Shown: positions 17,002-25,704 of the stretch, in pieces
Position numbering within the stretch: position 1 is the stretch's first letter
Layout of the letters: every line of letters starts with the position of its first letter
Assembly: GCF_004361695.1 (NCBI RefSeq)
Contig: NZ_SNVW01000010.1
Coordinates: 91,505-155,504, forward strand
Direction of reading: 5' to 3'
Length of the DNA stretch: 64,000 nucleotides
From: Curtobacterium flaccumfaciens
Lineage (GTDB): Bacteria > Actinomycetota > Actinomycetes > Actinomycetales > Microbacteriaceae
The notes under the pieces: generated by a model
Told to the model about the DNA's origin: nothing
What the model saw: the letters and a program-made list of their open reading frames with translations, nothing else
Database searches by the model: none
Position numbers and translations under genes: made by a program

Positions 17002-17934
17002 TCAGGCGCCGGCCGGAGATGCGCCGGGGAACACCCGGTCCCAGTCGTCCCGCACGCTCACGACGACGACCTCCCGCTCGGCCGCTTCGCCGAGGAGCCG
17101 CTCTGCTCCCTTGTCGTACGGGGCGTCGCCGCGTCCGGTGTCGTCGTCGTGGTGGACGGTCAGCCGCAGCCCGGACGCCCCCGGCCGTGCGTACTCGAGC
17201 ATCTCGCGGTCGCCGTCGGAGTTCCCGACCGCGATCGCCGGACGTTGCCCGATGCGCGACCAGATCCGGACCGGTTTCTCGGGGCCGTCGTCGAAGAACG
17301 CCAGCGCGTTGCCGTACCGGACCTCGCCGTCGACGTACTCCAGGCCGAACGCGGTGCCGACGACGCGCTCCGGAGGGATGCCGAAGGCGTCGAAGATCGT
17401 CGAGCGCATGAAGTCCCGCTCCCCCGCCGAGACGACGTAGCAGGCGAAGTCGTTCCGGTGCAGCAGGTCGACCAGTTCGACCATGGGCTGGTACACGGTC
17501 TCGGCGTAGGGCACACCGAGCGCCGGGTGGGTGCTCGACGCGTAGAAGTCCGCGACCATCTCGGCGTAGCGCTCGACGCTGAGACCGGCCGTGACGCGCG
17601 TGACCGCTGCGAAGAGCAGGCCGAGATCTCTGTCGTCACCGGCGGTGTGGCGGTCGATCGCTCCACCGATCCAGGCCAGGTCGCCGGCCGCGGCGGCCGC
17701 GTACGGCTGGATCGCGGCGAGCGACGGGTCGGTCCGGGCGGCCTGGGCCCACTGCGCGACGAGCCACTGCAGCTGGGTCGGGACGGGCTTCTCGGTCCAC
17801 AGCGTGCCGTCGTTGTCGAACACGGCGACCCGCTCGGCCGGGGCCAGCGGGTCGGGGCCGCCGGTGACGTCGGCCACGTACTGCAGGATCGCGTCACGGG
17901 CCCGCCCGTCGCGCCAGGAAGGGAGCTCTGTCAT
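17002..17934 (-). CDS. HAD-superfamily hydrolase
   Basis: A 310-residue HAD phosphohydrolase. Motif I is FDNDGTLW, with the nucleophile Asp and acid/base Asp. Motif II is probably [11 protein letters not shown], and motif IV is GNSDGD. It would hydrolyse a phosphate ester in the cytoplasm; the substrate is unknown. The ATG at 17934 is chosen because GGAGG lies 9 bases upstream, and this site sits inside the remnant of the sulfatase gene. The long insert between motifs I and II is a cap domain. Confidence 0.88.
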   Translation of the reverse strand: MTELPSWRDGRARDAILQYVADVTGGPDPLAPAERVAVFDNDGTLWTEKPVPTQLQWLVAQWAQAARTDPSLAAIQPYAAAAAGDLAWIGGAIDRHTAGDDRDLGLLFAAVTRVTAGLSVERYAEMVADFYASSTHPALGVPYAETVYQPMVELVDLLHRNDFACYVVSAGERDFMRSTIFDAFGIPPERVVGTAFGLEYVDGEVRYGNALAFFDDGPEKPVRIWSRIGQRPAIAVGNSDGDREMLEYARPGASGLRLTVHHDDDTGRGDAPYDKGAERLLGEAAEREVVVVSVRDDWDRVFPGASPAGA

Positions 17935-18068
17935 GCCGAGCAGCCTCCGTGCTCCCGGTCGGTGTTCGGCGTCCGGCACCCCATCAGTCCGTCGCTGTAC
18001 GCGCTCAGGTTCGTGATCCCGATGTCGTCGCCCCAGATCACCAGGATGTTCGGCTTGTCCTTGGGCAT
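17931..18068 (-). pseudogene. N-terminal remnant of an arylsulfatase gene
   Basis: A 45-codon frame with an excellent ribosome site (AGGAGG, 6 bases before the ATG). It begins [17 protein letters not shown], the typical opening of arylsulfatases, with Asp residues that bind the active-site calcium. It continues [19 protein letters not shown], then degenerates and stops at the HAD start. The roughly 500 residues that should follow, including the CxPSR formylglycine site, are missing. This looks like a deletion that joined the sulfatase start to the HAD gene's upstream region. Confidence 0.8.
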
Positions 18069-18231
18069 CGCTGTCCTCCTCGGTCGCGGAGCCCGCACCC
18101 CGTGCACGTGGCCCTGCGGCGATGCTCGGCGATCAGCGGCCGGGACGGGCCACCCCGAGCGGGTGAGATCGGACGGTGCGCTGTCGCCCGGCGCGACGAC
18201 CGTGAGGAAGTCCCCCGACGCAGGGAGCACA

Positions 18232-18963
18232 TCACGCGACGACTCGCACGTGCGCCCTGGCACCCGGCGTCGCCCACACCGTCCCGTCGGCCGCGAACGC
18301 GAGCACATCGACCCCCGCGTCGTTCGTGAGCCTGCGGAGGTCGTCCGCGTCGCCGGCGACGACCGCGGTCGCGAGCACGTCCGCCGTGACGATGTCGTCC
18401 GCGATGACGCTCGCCTGCACGAATGCCGGCGCCGAGCGCCGCCAGATGTGTTCACCGCGCTCGGCGGTCCCCGACGTCGCGACGGCACGGCCGGGCGCGT
18501 CGAGGTGGACGATGCCGACGACCGTGTCGCGGCGGACCGGGTCGACGATCCCGACGCTCCACGGTTCGTCGTCGCGGTGGTGACCCCTGACGAGCACATC
18601 GCCTCCCGCGCTGATCATCCAGTCGGCGGAGACGTCGTCGAGGACGGCTCCGGCATCGCGGATGGCCAGGGCCTTCACGACTCCGGACAGGTCGATGACG
18701 CCGTCCGGCCGGTGCGGGGTGAAGGCGCCGCCGGTCCGTTCACGCCAGTCGAGCGCGAGCGCGTACACGTCGCGGACCGGCGCCGGGGTGTCGGACAGGC
18801 GGAGCGAGCCGGCGGCGACGCGACTCATCACCGACGCCGGGTCGTACAGGCTGTACCGGTGGTCGTAGCCTGCGAACACGGTACGGACCTCGTCGGCAGC
18901 CTCCGGGGTCGCTCCCCGGAGGCTGACGACGGTGCCCATCGTCTCGAACGTCCGAACCCTCAC
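18232..18963 (-). CDS. apbE: ApbE-like FAD:protein FMN transferase
   Basis: ApbE attaches FMN to a Ser/Thr of target flavoproteins on the outer face of the membrane. The protein has 243 residues, with MGTVVSLR at the start, [27 protein letters not shown], and a C-terminal [16 protein letters not shown] that carries the metal/FAD-binding Asp and Thr of the family. No obvious signal peptide is seen, so export would have to be explained if the target is outside. It starts with GTG overlapping the stop of the FMN-binding gene, which supplies its likely substrate. Confidence 0.9.
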   Translation of the reverse strand: MRVRTFETMGTVVSLRGATPEAADEVRTVFAGYDHRYSLYDPASVMSRVAAGSLRLSDTPAPVRDVYALALDWRERTGGAFTPHRPDGVIDLSGVVKALAIRDAGAVLDDVSADWMISAGGDVLVRGHHRDDEPWSVGIVDPVRRDTVVGIVHLDAPGRAVATSGTAERGEHIWRRSAPAFVQASVIADDIVTADVLATAVVAGDADDLRRLTNDAGVDVLAFAADGTVWATPGARAHVRVVA

Positions 18964-19484
18964 AGCCCGGCCTTGTCGATCGCGGACTGGAGCGACGTCG
19001 TGTAGCCCTGACTGGTGAAGGTCGCACCGCTGACGGACTGGATCTGTGCGGACTGCGCTTGCAGCGCCTCCTGGCGGAGGATCGGGGCCGCCTGCTGGCT
19101 GATCTGGACGGAACGACCGCCCTGGTCGGTCAGCTGGAGCGCCGTGACGTCGGTGATCGTCCCGTTCGCGACGGTGATCTGGACCTGCACCGGACCGTAC
19201 TGGGTCTGGGTCGTGTCACCGGCGAAGGTACCGGAGGTGGTGGACCCACCGGCCGAGCTCCCGCCCGTGCCGGACCCGGTGCTGCCGGTGCTGGGCCCGC
19301 CGGTCGACCCGGTGCCGGTCGACCCGCTCCCGCTCGTGCCGGTGCCGGTGCCGCTCGTTCCGGAATCCGACGTCGTGCGCTGCTGCGCCGGGGCCGTGAC
19401 CGCGGGCTGCCCACCGAGCTGCCACCCGATGACGAGGACGGCGATCGACGAAACGATGCCGCCGGTGACGACGCGTGGCCTCAT
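18960..19484 (-). CDS. FMN-binding domain protein, exported and probably flavinylated
   Basis: A 174-residue protein with an N-terminal membrane anchor or signal (residues 1-28), a low-complexity Gly/Ser/Thr linker (about 35-85) and an FMN-binding domain. The domain has QITVANGTITDVTALQ and SVSGATFTSQGYTTSL, where the Thr after SGA is the expected flavinylation residue. It would serve as a covalently bound flavin electron carrier outside the membrane. Starts and stops overlap with the upstream reductase gene and downstream apbE by 4 bases each, so the three proteins are made together. Confidence 0.88.
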   Translation of the reverse strand: MRPRVVTGGIVSSIAVLVIGWQLGGQPAVTAPAQQRTTSDSGTSGTGTGTSGSGSTGTGSTGGPSTGSTGSGTGGSSAGGSTTSGTFAGDTTQTQYGPVQVQITVANGTITDVTALQLTDQGGRSVQISQQAAPILRQEALQAQSAQIQSVSGATFTSQGYTTSLQSAIDKAGL

Positions 19485-20944
19485 GACTCGAACCGTTCCT
19501 GGTGGATCTGGTGCTCGGGCACACCGGCGAGCCGTGCTTCGCGGACGACGAGGTCGGACCATGCACGGGGCCCGCAGACGTACAGGTCCGACTCGAGCAG
19601 CCTCGGGAACACGGATCGGAGGCTGACCCCGCGCTGGACGTCCCGCTCGGTCATCCAGCTCTCGCGGGACCGCGCTCGGTGGCCGACCATCGTGTACAGC
19701 ACGCTGCCGGTCGACTCGGCGAGGGCGCCCGTCTCGTGCCACAGGTACTGCTGGTCGGCGTCGGTCCCGCGCAGGAGCACGGTTGCCTCGCCAGGTCGCA
19801 GATCGGTGTCCTCGAGCAGCGAACGAACGGGTGTGATCCCGATGCCGGAGGCGACGAGCGCGAGGTACGGGGCGGTGCGGGCGCGGCTGGTGAACAAGCC
19901 GTACGGACCTTCGAGGGACACGAACGCTCCGGGTGTGATGCGTCCGAGTCGTGCGGACCCTGCGCCGAGGTCGCGGACGGTGATCCGCGCACGACCGCGG
20001 CCGGGGACGGCCGAGAACGACACCGGGTGCGCGTGCCACCACGTCTTCGCGGTCCAGAACCGCCAGACGCCGTACTGTCCTCCGCGGGCGCCCAGACGGT
20101 CGAGGTCACGTCCGGCGAGGTGGATCGACACCACACCAGGTGCGATCGGCTCCACTCCGACCACGCGGATCCGGTGGCGGAAGGTCACCACGATCGGCAT
20201 CGCGAAGCGGTACACCGCGATCAGTCCGAGCGACACGACGTACAGGCCGATCCAGTAGACACGCTGCCAGGTTCCCTGCGCGAGGACGCTGCCGACGCTG
20301 AGCATGTGGGGCAACGCGACGAGCACCGCGGCGTAGCTGAGCAGGTGGATGACGTGCCACGCCTCGTACGGCAGCCGACGCCGCACGGCGACCAGCGACG
20401 AGACGACCACGGCGACGAACAGCCCGAGTCCGAGGTAGGCCAGCGGCATGTCCGGCGTGGAGAAGAGCGCGATCGTCTCGGCGATCGGGCCGGTCCCCGC
20501 CGATGCGCCGTAGCCCAGCGTGAGCAGCGCGCCGTGCGCGAGCAGCAGGTACAGCACGGGCTTCCCGAGTGACCGGTGCACCGCGATGGCGTTGTCCTGG
20601 CCGAAGGTCCGGTCGATGAGCGGCACGCGCGCGGCGAGCACGAGCATGACGAGCACGAGGTCGGTCGCGACGAGTCCGGCGACGATTCCGGCGTCGGTGA
20701 GCCAGCCGCCGATGCCGACGACCGTGTGCGATCCGGGCGACACGAGCCACAGCATGACAGCCACGGCTGCCGAGACCCAGGCCAGGATCCCGAGCAGGTC
20801 GGTGACGGCGTTGCGGCGGCGTCCGGCTCGGCGACGGCGGCGGGCCGCGTCGGCGAGGGACTCGGCCGGTGGGACGTGCCCGCGCCGGCGCCCGTCACTG
20901 GGTTGTGTCGGCAGCGGGCGGGTGGGGCGAGCGGTGTCGATCAT
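19481..20944 (-). CDS. Ferric-reductase-like membrane domain fused to ferredoxin-NADP reductase-type domain
   Basis: A 487-residue protein. About six membrane helices (residues 45-260) include haem-type histidines in VHRSLGK, LLLAHGALL and WHVIHLLSY. They are followed by a FAD/NAD(P)H reductase domain with HPVSFSAVP, LEGPYGLFTS, ASGIGITPVRSLL and a C-terminal YVCGPRAW. It would move electrons from NAD(P)H across the membrane to the FMN-binding partner. The ATG at 20944 is preferred over one 7 codons earlier because AGAGGA lies 7 bases upstream. 20945-21071 is the promoter region; no clear motif was seen. Confidence 0.9.
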   Translation of the reverse strand: MIDTARPTRPLPTQPSDGRRRGHVPPAESLADAARRRRRAGRRRNAVTDLLGILAWVSAAVAVMLWLVSPGSHTVVGIGGWLTDAGIVAGLVATDLVLVMLVLAARVPLIDRTFGQDNAIAVHRSLGKPVLYLLLAHGALLTLGYGASAGTGPIAETIALFSTPDMPLAYLGLGLFVAVVVSSLVAVRRRLPYEAWHVIHLLSYAAVLVALPHMLSVGSVLAQGTWQRVYWIGLYVVSLGLIAVYRFAMPIVVTFRHRIRVVGVEPIAPGVVSIHLAGRDLDRLGARGGQYGVWRFWTAKTWWHAHPVSFSAVPGRGRARITVRDLGAGSARLGRITPGAFVSLEGPYGLFTSRARTAPYLALVASGIGITPVRSLLEDTDLRPGEATVLLRGTDADQQYLWHETGALAESTGSVLYTMVGHRARSRESWMTERDVQRGVSLRSVFPRLLESDLYVCGPRAWSDLVVREARLAGVPEHQIHQERFES

Positions 20945-21071
20945 CGTCTCGTTCCTCTCCAGCATGTGATCGGGTGACTCACAGCATCAGGAGCCGGCCT
21001 GTGGACGGACCCGGAACGACGCATGCTGTTCGTTCGAGACCTCGAGTGATCGGAGTGGACGCGGACCGACG

Positions 21072-22436
21072 TCAGCGCGCGGGAATGCTGACCGTGGCGA
21101 TGGCGCCGCCGCCCGACGCGTTGGAGAGGTCCGCCACACCACCCGCGCGTTCGGCGATGCCGCGGACGAGCGCGAGTCCGAGCCCGCTCCCGCCGAGGAC
21201 GGCACGTCGGGCGCTGTCGGCCCGGGTGAAGCGGTCGAAGGCGCGCGGGATGAAGTCGTCCGGGACACCGGGTCCGTCGTCGACGACGCACAGGTCGAGT
21301 CGACCGTCGGCGGACTGCTCGAGCGTGACCCGGACCACCCCGCCGTCCTCCCCCGCGGCGATCGCGTTGGCGACGAGGTTGTCGACGACCCGCGCGAACG
21401 CCGCGGGGTCGAGTCCGTAGTGCTCCTCCGGCGCCGTCAGGTCGACGGCGAAGTCGATGTCGCGCGCCCCGACGTGTGTCATGGCGCGAGCGCGGTCGAT
21501 CGACCCCATGAGTTCCGTGACGAGCGCAGCGGCCGACGTCGACGGAACACGCTCCGCCTCGTCCAGCCGGCTGAGTTCGAGGAGGGTGTCCGCCAGCGCG
21601 ACCAGCCGTGCCGCATCGCCCTCGGCGGCGCGGAGCTCGCGCTCGAGTGCGACGGCGTCGCCCGACGAGCGGTGTGCCAGTTCGAGTCGGGCGGTGAGTG
21701 CGGCGAGCGGCGTGCGGAGCTCATGGCTGGCGTCCGAGACCATCCGCCGCTCGCGCTCGGCGTTCTCGCGTTGCCGGTCGATGAACGTGTTGAGCGTCCG
21801 GGCGAGGGCCGCGAGCTCGTCGTCGGACGCGCCGACGGGCAGATGGCCGCCACCGTTCCCGGCGCTGAGGCGCTCGGCGATCCGGCGCATCCGCCCGACC
21901 GGACGGAGGGCGAGCGTCGACAACAGCCAGGCGGTCGCCGCGAAGGCGAGCAGTGCCAGGACCGTGCCGACGACCAGGGACCGGTCGACCCGGGCCACCG
22001 TCTCCTGTCCGGCCCGTCCGTCGTGCGCAGCCCAGACGACGAACGACCCAGCGTCGTTCTCGACCGGCTCCGCGACGACCGTCACGACGCGGTGGCCGGT
22101 GCGCAACCGCAGCGTGACGCCGTCGTCGGGGACCGAGGACGGCAGCACGGCACGGACGTCCCGGGGCAGGGAGTCGACGACCCAGTCGCCGGAGGCCGAG
22201 CGGATCCCGATGAGGACACCCTCGGCGGGCCGGTCGGGCGGTTCGTCGGGGTTGTGCCGGAGGTCGGAGACGAACGGCGCTGCGTCGGCGGCCGCGAGGG
22301 ACTCGTCGGTCGCGAGCGTCGCTCGTTCGATCTGGACGTGGAGCACGACCGCGACCCCGGAGAGCACGACGGCGCCGACGAGCAGGCTCCCGAGGGTGAT
22401 CCGCGCGCGGATCGACAAGCGACGCAGGAACCTCAT
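21072..22436 (-). CDS. Sensor histidine kinase
   Basis: A 454-residue membrane histidine kinase. Membrane helices lie at about residues 14-35 and 150-175, with a sensor domain of some 115 residues between them outside the cell, then a HAMP segment (LALRPVGRMRRIAERLS). The phosphorylated His is about residue 238 in SDASHELRTPL. The ATPase domain shows DNLVANAI (N box), VVDDGPGVP (G1) and GSGLGLALV (G2). It overlaps its response regulator by 4 bases. The neighbouring flavin/ferric-reductase operon is a reasonable but unproven target. Confidence 0.94.
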   Translation of the reverse strand: MRFLRRLSIRARITLGSLLVGAVVLSGVAVVLHVQIERATLATDESLAAADAAPFVSDLRHNPDEPPDRPAEGVLIGIRSASGDWVVDSLPRDVRAVLPSSVPDDGVTLRLRTGHRVVTVVAEPVENDAGSFVVWAAHDGRAGQETVARVDRSLVVGTVLALLAFAATAWLLSTLALRPVGRMRRIAERLSAGNGGGHLPVGASDDELAALARTLNTFIDRQRENAERERRMVSDASHELRTPLAALTARLELAHRSSGDAVALERELRAAEGDAARLVALADTLLELSRLDEAERVPSTSAAALVTELMGSIDRARAMTHVGARDIDFAVDLTAPEEHYGLDPAAFARVVDNLVANAIAAGEDGGVVRVTLEQSADGRLDLCVVDDGPGVPDDFIPRAFDRFTRADSARRAVLGGSGLGLALVRGIAERAGGVADLSNASGGGAIATVSIPAR

Positions 22437-23116
22437 CTCGTCGGGACGACCTCGAGCGCGTACCCGACACCGCGCACGGTGCGGATCGCGATGTCGGCGT
22501 CCGACGCCTGCAGCTTCTTGCGCACGTAGCTGACGTACTGGTCGACGATGGTCGGGTCGAAGTGCTCGGCACTCCCCCAGACCTCCTCGAGCACCTCGGT
22601 CCGGGTGCGCGCGTCGGGCGCCCCTTGCATGAGGAACCGCAGGAGCGAGAACTCCTTGACACTCAACGGCAGGTCCCGTCCGTGCACCGACGCGCGCACG
22701 GTCACGGTGTCGAGCCGCACCGCGCCGGCTTCCACGACGGTCGTCCCACCGGCGGCACGACGTCGCAGGTGCGCCCGGATCCGCGCGTTGAGTTCGGCGA
22801 TCGCGAACGGTTTGGTCAGGTAGTCGTCGGCCCCCGAGTCCAACCCGAACACCCGGTCGTCGACGGCGTCGCGTGCGGTGACCAGGATCACCGGGAAGTC
22901 CGACCCCATCTCACGGAGCCGTCGGCAGACCTCGAAGCCGGTCATCTCGGGCAGCATGACGTCGATCGCTGCGGCGTCGAACGACTGCGAACGAGCCTGG
23001 ACGAGTGCGGCGACGCCGTCCCCGACGACCGTGACCGCGTGCCCCTCGCCGGTCAGACCGCGCTCGACGAGGGCACCCATCTCCGGATCGTCCTCGACCA
23101 CCAGGATGTTCGCCAC
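22433..23116 (-). CDS. OmpR/PhoB-type response regulator
   Basis: A 227-residue regulator. The receiver domain (1-120) has the acidic pair in VVEDD, the phosphorylated Asp52 in DVMLPEMTG, Thr in LVTARD and Lys in LTKPF. The C-terminal winged helix has LSVKEFSLLRFLM and VRGVGYALE. It sits between the VIT gene and its kinase on the same strand, with one base separating it from the VIT stop. These three genes are probably co-transcribed. Confidence 0.95.
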   Translation of the reverse strand: MANILVVEDDPEMGALVERGLTGEGHAVTVVGDGVAALVQARSQSFDAAAIDVMLPEMTGFEVCRRLREMGSDFPVILVTARDAVDDRVFGLDSGADDYLTKPFAIAELNARIRAHLRRRAAGGTTVVEAGAVRLDTVTVRASVHGRDLPLSVKEFSLLRFLMQGAPDARTRTEVLEEVWGSAEHFDPTIVDQYVSYVRKKLQASDADIAIRTVRGVGYALEVVPTR

Positions 23117-23117
23117 C

Positions 23118-23837
23118 TCAGACCACCCCGCTCGTGCCGAGCAGGGACCCGATGAGGAAGGTGGCCGCGAGGGCCAGGGCTCCGCCGACGACCACGCGGG
23201 CGGTGGCTCGCGGCACCGAACCCCCGCCGATCCGGGCCCCCGTCGCCCCGGTCAGGGCGAGTGCGACGAGCACGACGACGAAGGTCACGGGGACCCGGAC
23301 CGCCTCGGGCGAGAGCAGGATCGCGAGCAGCGGCAGGACGGCACCGATCGAGAACGCGGCCGCCGACGCGAACGCGGCGTGCCACGGGCTGACCACCTCG
23401 TCCTCGTCGATCCCGAGCTCGGTGCTCAGGTGGGCGGCGAGTGCATCGCGCTCGGTCAGTTCGGACGCCACTCGTTCGGCCGTGGACCGGCGGAGACCAC
23501 GGCCCTGCCACAGCTGGGTGAGCTCCTCGAGCTCGGCGACCGGGTCGTCCGCCAGTTCGCGACGTTCCTTCTCGATGAGCGATCGCTGGCTGTCCTTCTG
23601 ACTGCTCACCGACACGTACTCCCCCAGTGCCATCGACACGGCACCGCCGACGAGCGCCGCGATGCCGGCCGTCGCGATCGCCGGGACCGAGGACGATGCG
23701 CCGGCGACGCCCACGACGATCGACGCGGTCGACACGATCCCGTCGTTCGCACCGAGGACTCCGGCGCGGAGCCAGTTCAAGCGTGCCGCGAGGTCACCGG
23801 TGTGTGCTTCGCCCGCATGCGGCTCCGAGGTGCTCAT
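23118..23837 (-). CDS. VIT1/CCC1-family membrane protein (iron/manganese transport family)
   Basis: A 239-residue protein of the VIT family. The N-terminal helix has WLRAGVLGANDGIVSTASI split by the GANDG motif that is characteristic of the family. The next helices contain MALGEYVSVSSQKD. A charged cytoplasmic helical domain (residues about 90-150, rich in Glu) precedes the last three helices. The ATG at 23837 is preferred over an upstream start that would add 34 polar residues. VIT proteins export Fe2+ or Mn2+ from the cytoplasm; its place before a two-component system and ferric-reductase-like operon fits a metal theme. Confidence 0.86.
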   Translation of the reverse strand: MSTSEPHAGEAHTGDLAARLNWLRAGVLGANDGIVSTASIVVGVAGASSSVPAIATAGIAALVGGAVSMALGEYVSVSSQKDSQRSLIEKERRELADDPVAELEELTQLWQGRGLRRSTAERVASELTERDALAAHLSTELGIDEDEVVSPWHAAFASAAAFSIGAVLPLLAILLSPEAVRVPVTFVVVLVALALTGATGARIGGGSVPRATARVVVGGALALAATFLIGSLLGTSGVV

Positions 23838-23900
23838 GGTCTCAGCGAACCATGCCCGGGTCCGCCTGTTCGTGTGAGATCTCGAACGATGCGGGTCGAC

Positions 23901-23932
23901 GGGGTGCCCCCGCAGGTTCGCGAGAGCACCCC
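23901..23932 (-). terminator. Hairpin at the 3' end of the flgB-flgE operon
   Basis: Inverted repeat GGGGTGC (23901-23907) and GCACCCC (23926-23932) with an 18-base loop lies 17 bases after the flgE stop on the minus strand. There is no T-tract. It may mark the end of the flagellar operon. Confidence 0.4.
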
Positions 23933-23948
23933 GGTACACGATGCGGAC

Positions 23949-25124
23949 CTACCGCTTCAGGTTCGTCAGCTCCTGCAGCACCTCGTCCGAGGTCGTGATG
24001 ATGCGCGCGTTCGCCTGGAACCCGCGCTGCGCCACGATCAGGTTGGTGAACTCCTGCGACAGGTCCACGTTCGACATCTCGAGCGTGCCCGAGGCGAGCT
24101 GGCCGACCCCGGGCGAGCCCGGCGCGCCGACCGAGGCGTTGCCCGAGTTCGCGGTCGCACGGTAGCCCGACGCACCGGTCTTCTCGAGGCCTGCCGGGTT
24201 GGCGAAGGTGGCGAGGGCGATCCGGCCGATGGCGAGCGAGGCGCCGTTCGAGAAGGTACCGACGACGGTGCCGTCCTTCGAGATCGAGTACCCCTGCAGG
24301 GACCCGGCCGAGCTGCCGTTCTGCGACGCGATCGACGCCGTGTTGAGCGTCGCGAAGCCGGTGAGCTGGGTCATGTCGACGGCGATGTTCCCGACGGTCA
24401 CGGTCCCGCCGGCGGTCAGCTTGCCGTCCGCACCGAAGGCGAGGGACGAGGTCGCCTTCGTGCCCTGCCCGTCGGTCGCCTCGACGTCCCAGCCGGCGGC
24501 GGTGCGCGTGTAGGCGAGGGACATGGTGTGCTTCGCGCCGGAGGCGTCGTAGACGGTCGCGTCGCGGGTGATGACGGCACCGACGGCGGTCTCCGACGGC
24601 AGGTTGCCGGTGACCCCGGCGGTGGTGGTCCGGACAGCGGGGGCCGCGGCGTCGAGCGGGAGCACGACGTCGCCGAGCTGGCCGTTCTCGTTCACGACGC
24701 CGTTCGTGGCCGGGTAGCCCTGCACGATCTTGCCGTCGGCGGAGACCAGGCGGCCGTCGGCGTCGAAGTCGAAGGCTCCGGCGCGGGAGTAGACGGTGTC
24801 GTTGCCGAGGCGGGTGACGAAGAACCCGTCGCCGGAGATCATCAGGTCCGTCGCCTTGCCGGTGGCCTGGGCGGAGCCCTGCGCGAAGTTCGTGGAGACG
24901 CCGGCGACCTGCACGCCGAGGCCGATCTGCGCCGGGTTGGTGCCGCCGATGCCGGTCTGCGGTCCGCCGGCACCCTGGGTCATCTGCGACAGGGTGTCCT
25001 GGAAGACCGTCGACGACGACTTGAAGCCGACGGTGTTGACGTTGGCGATGTTGTTGCCGGTGACGTCGAGCATCTGCTGGTGCGAGCGGAGGCCGGAGAT
25101 CCCGGAGTAGAGCGAGCGGAGCAT
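23949..25124 (-). CDS. flgE: FlgE, flagellar hook protein
   Basis: FlgE polymerises into the hook outside the cell. The protein has 391 residues. The N-terminus MLRSLYSGISGLRSHQQML and DVTGNNIANVNTVGFK are classical rod/hook-family sequences, with SGDGFFV following. The C-terminus SNVDLSQEFTNLIVAQRGFQANARII is also typical. ATG at 25124 is supported by AAAGGA 7 bases upstream. This is the last gene of the flgB operon here; the flagellar genes flbD-motA resume 16.7 kb downstream on the same strand. Confidence 0.95.
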   Translation of the reverse strand: MLRSLYSGISGLRSHQQMLDVTGNNIANVNTVGFKSSSTVFQDTLSQMTQGAGGPQTGIGGTNPAQIGLGVQVAGVSTNFAQGSAQATGKATDLMISGDGFFVTRLGNDTVYSRAGAFDFDADGRLVSADGKIVQGYPATNGVVNENGQLGDVVLPLDAAAPAVRTTTAGVTGNLPSETAVGAVITRDATVYDASGAKHTMSLAYTRTAAGWDVEATDGQGTKATSSLAFGADGKLTAGGTVTVGNIAVDMTQLTGFATLNTASIASQNGSSAGSLQGYSISKDGTVVGTFSNGASLAIGRIALATFANPAGLEKTGASGYRATANSGNASVGAPGSPGVGQLASGTLEMSNVDLSQEFTNLIVAQRGFQANARIITTSDEVLQELTNLKR

Positions 25125-25204
25125 GGTGCGTCCTTTCGGAGAGGCAGGAAGAGCAGGAAGAAGAAGATGAAGGAGGAGGAGCGAGGAACGGGGAACGGAA
25201 CGGG

Positions 25205-25648
25205 TCAGGCCGCCGGAGCGGTGGTGGTGATGCCGGAGATCACGTCGAGAGCGACCTCCTTCCCGTTCACGGTGACCGTGGGGACGCTGTTCGCGTAGGA
25301 CACGGCCGAGGCGGTGCCGGTGATCGACTTCCCGCTGACGGCGTCGGTGTAGGTGACCTGCTTGCCGACCAGGTTGGCGGCGGCGATCCGCATCTGCAGC
25401 GAGAAGTTCTCGTTCGCCGTCGTGGTCTGGTTCGTCATCTGCTCCATCATCGCGAGCTGCGTCTGCTGGCTGATCATCTGGTTGGTGTCCATCGGCGAGG
25501 ACGGGTCCTGGTTGCGCAGCTGCGTCACGAGCAGCTTCATGAAGACCTCGGAGTCCATGGTCTGGGACTTCTGCGAGGCGCTGTTCGCGGCGAGGGCCGC
25601 GGCCTGGGCGGCCTGGTCCACGGTGCCGGTGATGCCGTCGATCGGCAT
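25205..25648 (-). CDS. flgD: FlgD, hook-capping scaffold protein
   Basis: FlgD caps the growing hook. The product is 147 residues, short for the family but containing the conserved N-terminal part: DSEVFMKLLVTQLRNQDPSSPMD and QQTQLAMMEQM. The C-terminal region is reduced to about 60 residues with VGKQVTYTD. Such short FlgD proteins are usual in Gram-positives. The 80-base gap before flgE is almost entirely purine on the plus strand (25137-25200) without a recognisable motif. Confidence 0.92.
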   Translation of the reverse strand: MPIDGITGTVDQAAQAAALAANSASQKSQTMDSEVFMKLLVTQLRNQDPSSPMDTNQMISQQTQLAMMEQMTNQTTTANENFSLQMRIAAANLVGKQVTYTDAVSGKSITGTASAVSYANSVPTVTVNGKEVALDVISGITTTAPAA

Positions 25649-25704
25649 GGTCGTTCCCTTCGGTCTCGCCGGTGCGAGGTGTCGCCGGTGCGAGGTGTCG
25701 TCGC

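Noticed and set aside
25137..25200. Polypurine tract between flgE and flgD as a regulatory element
   Set aside because: Strong strand bias is real but short, with no motif or repeat elsewhere; nothing supports a specific role.
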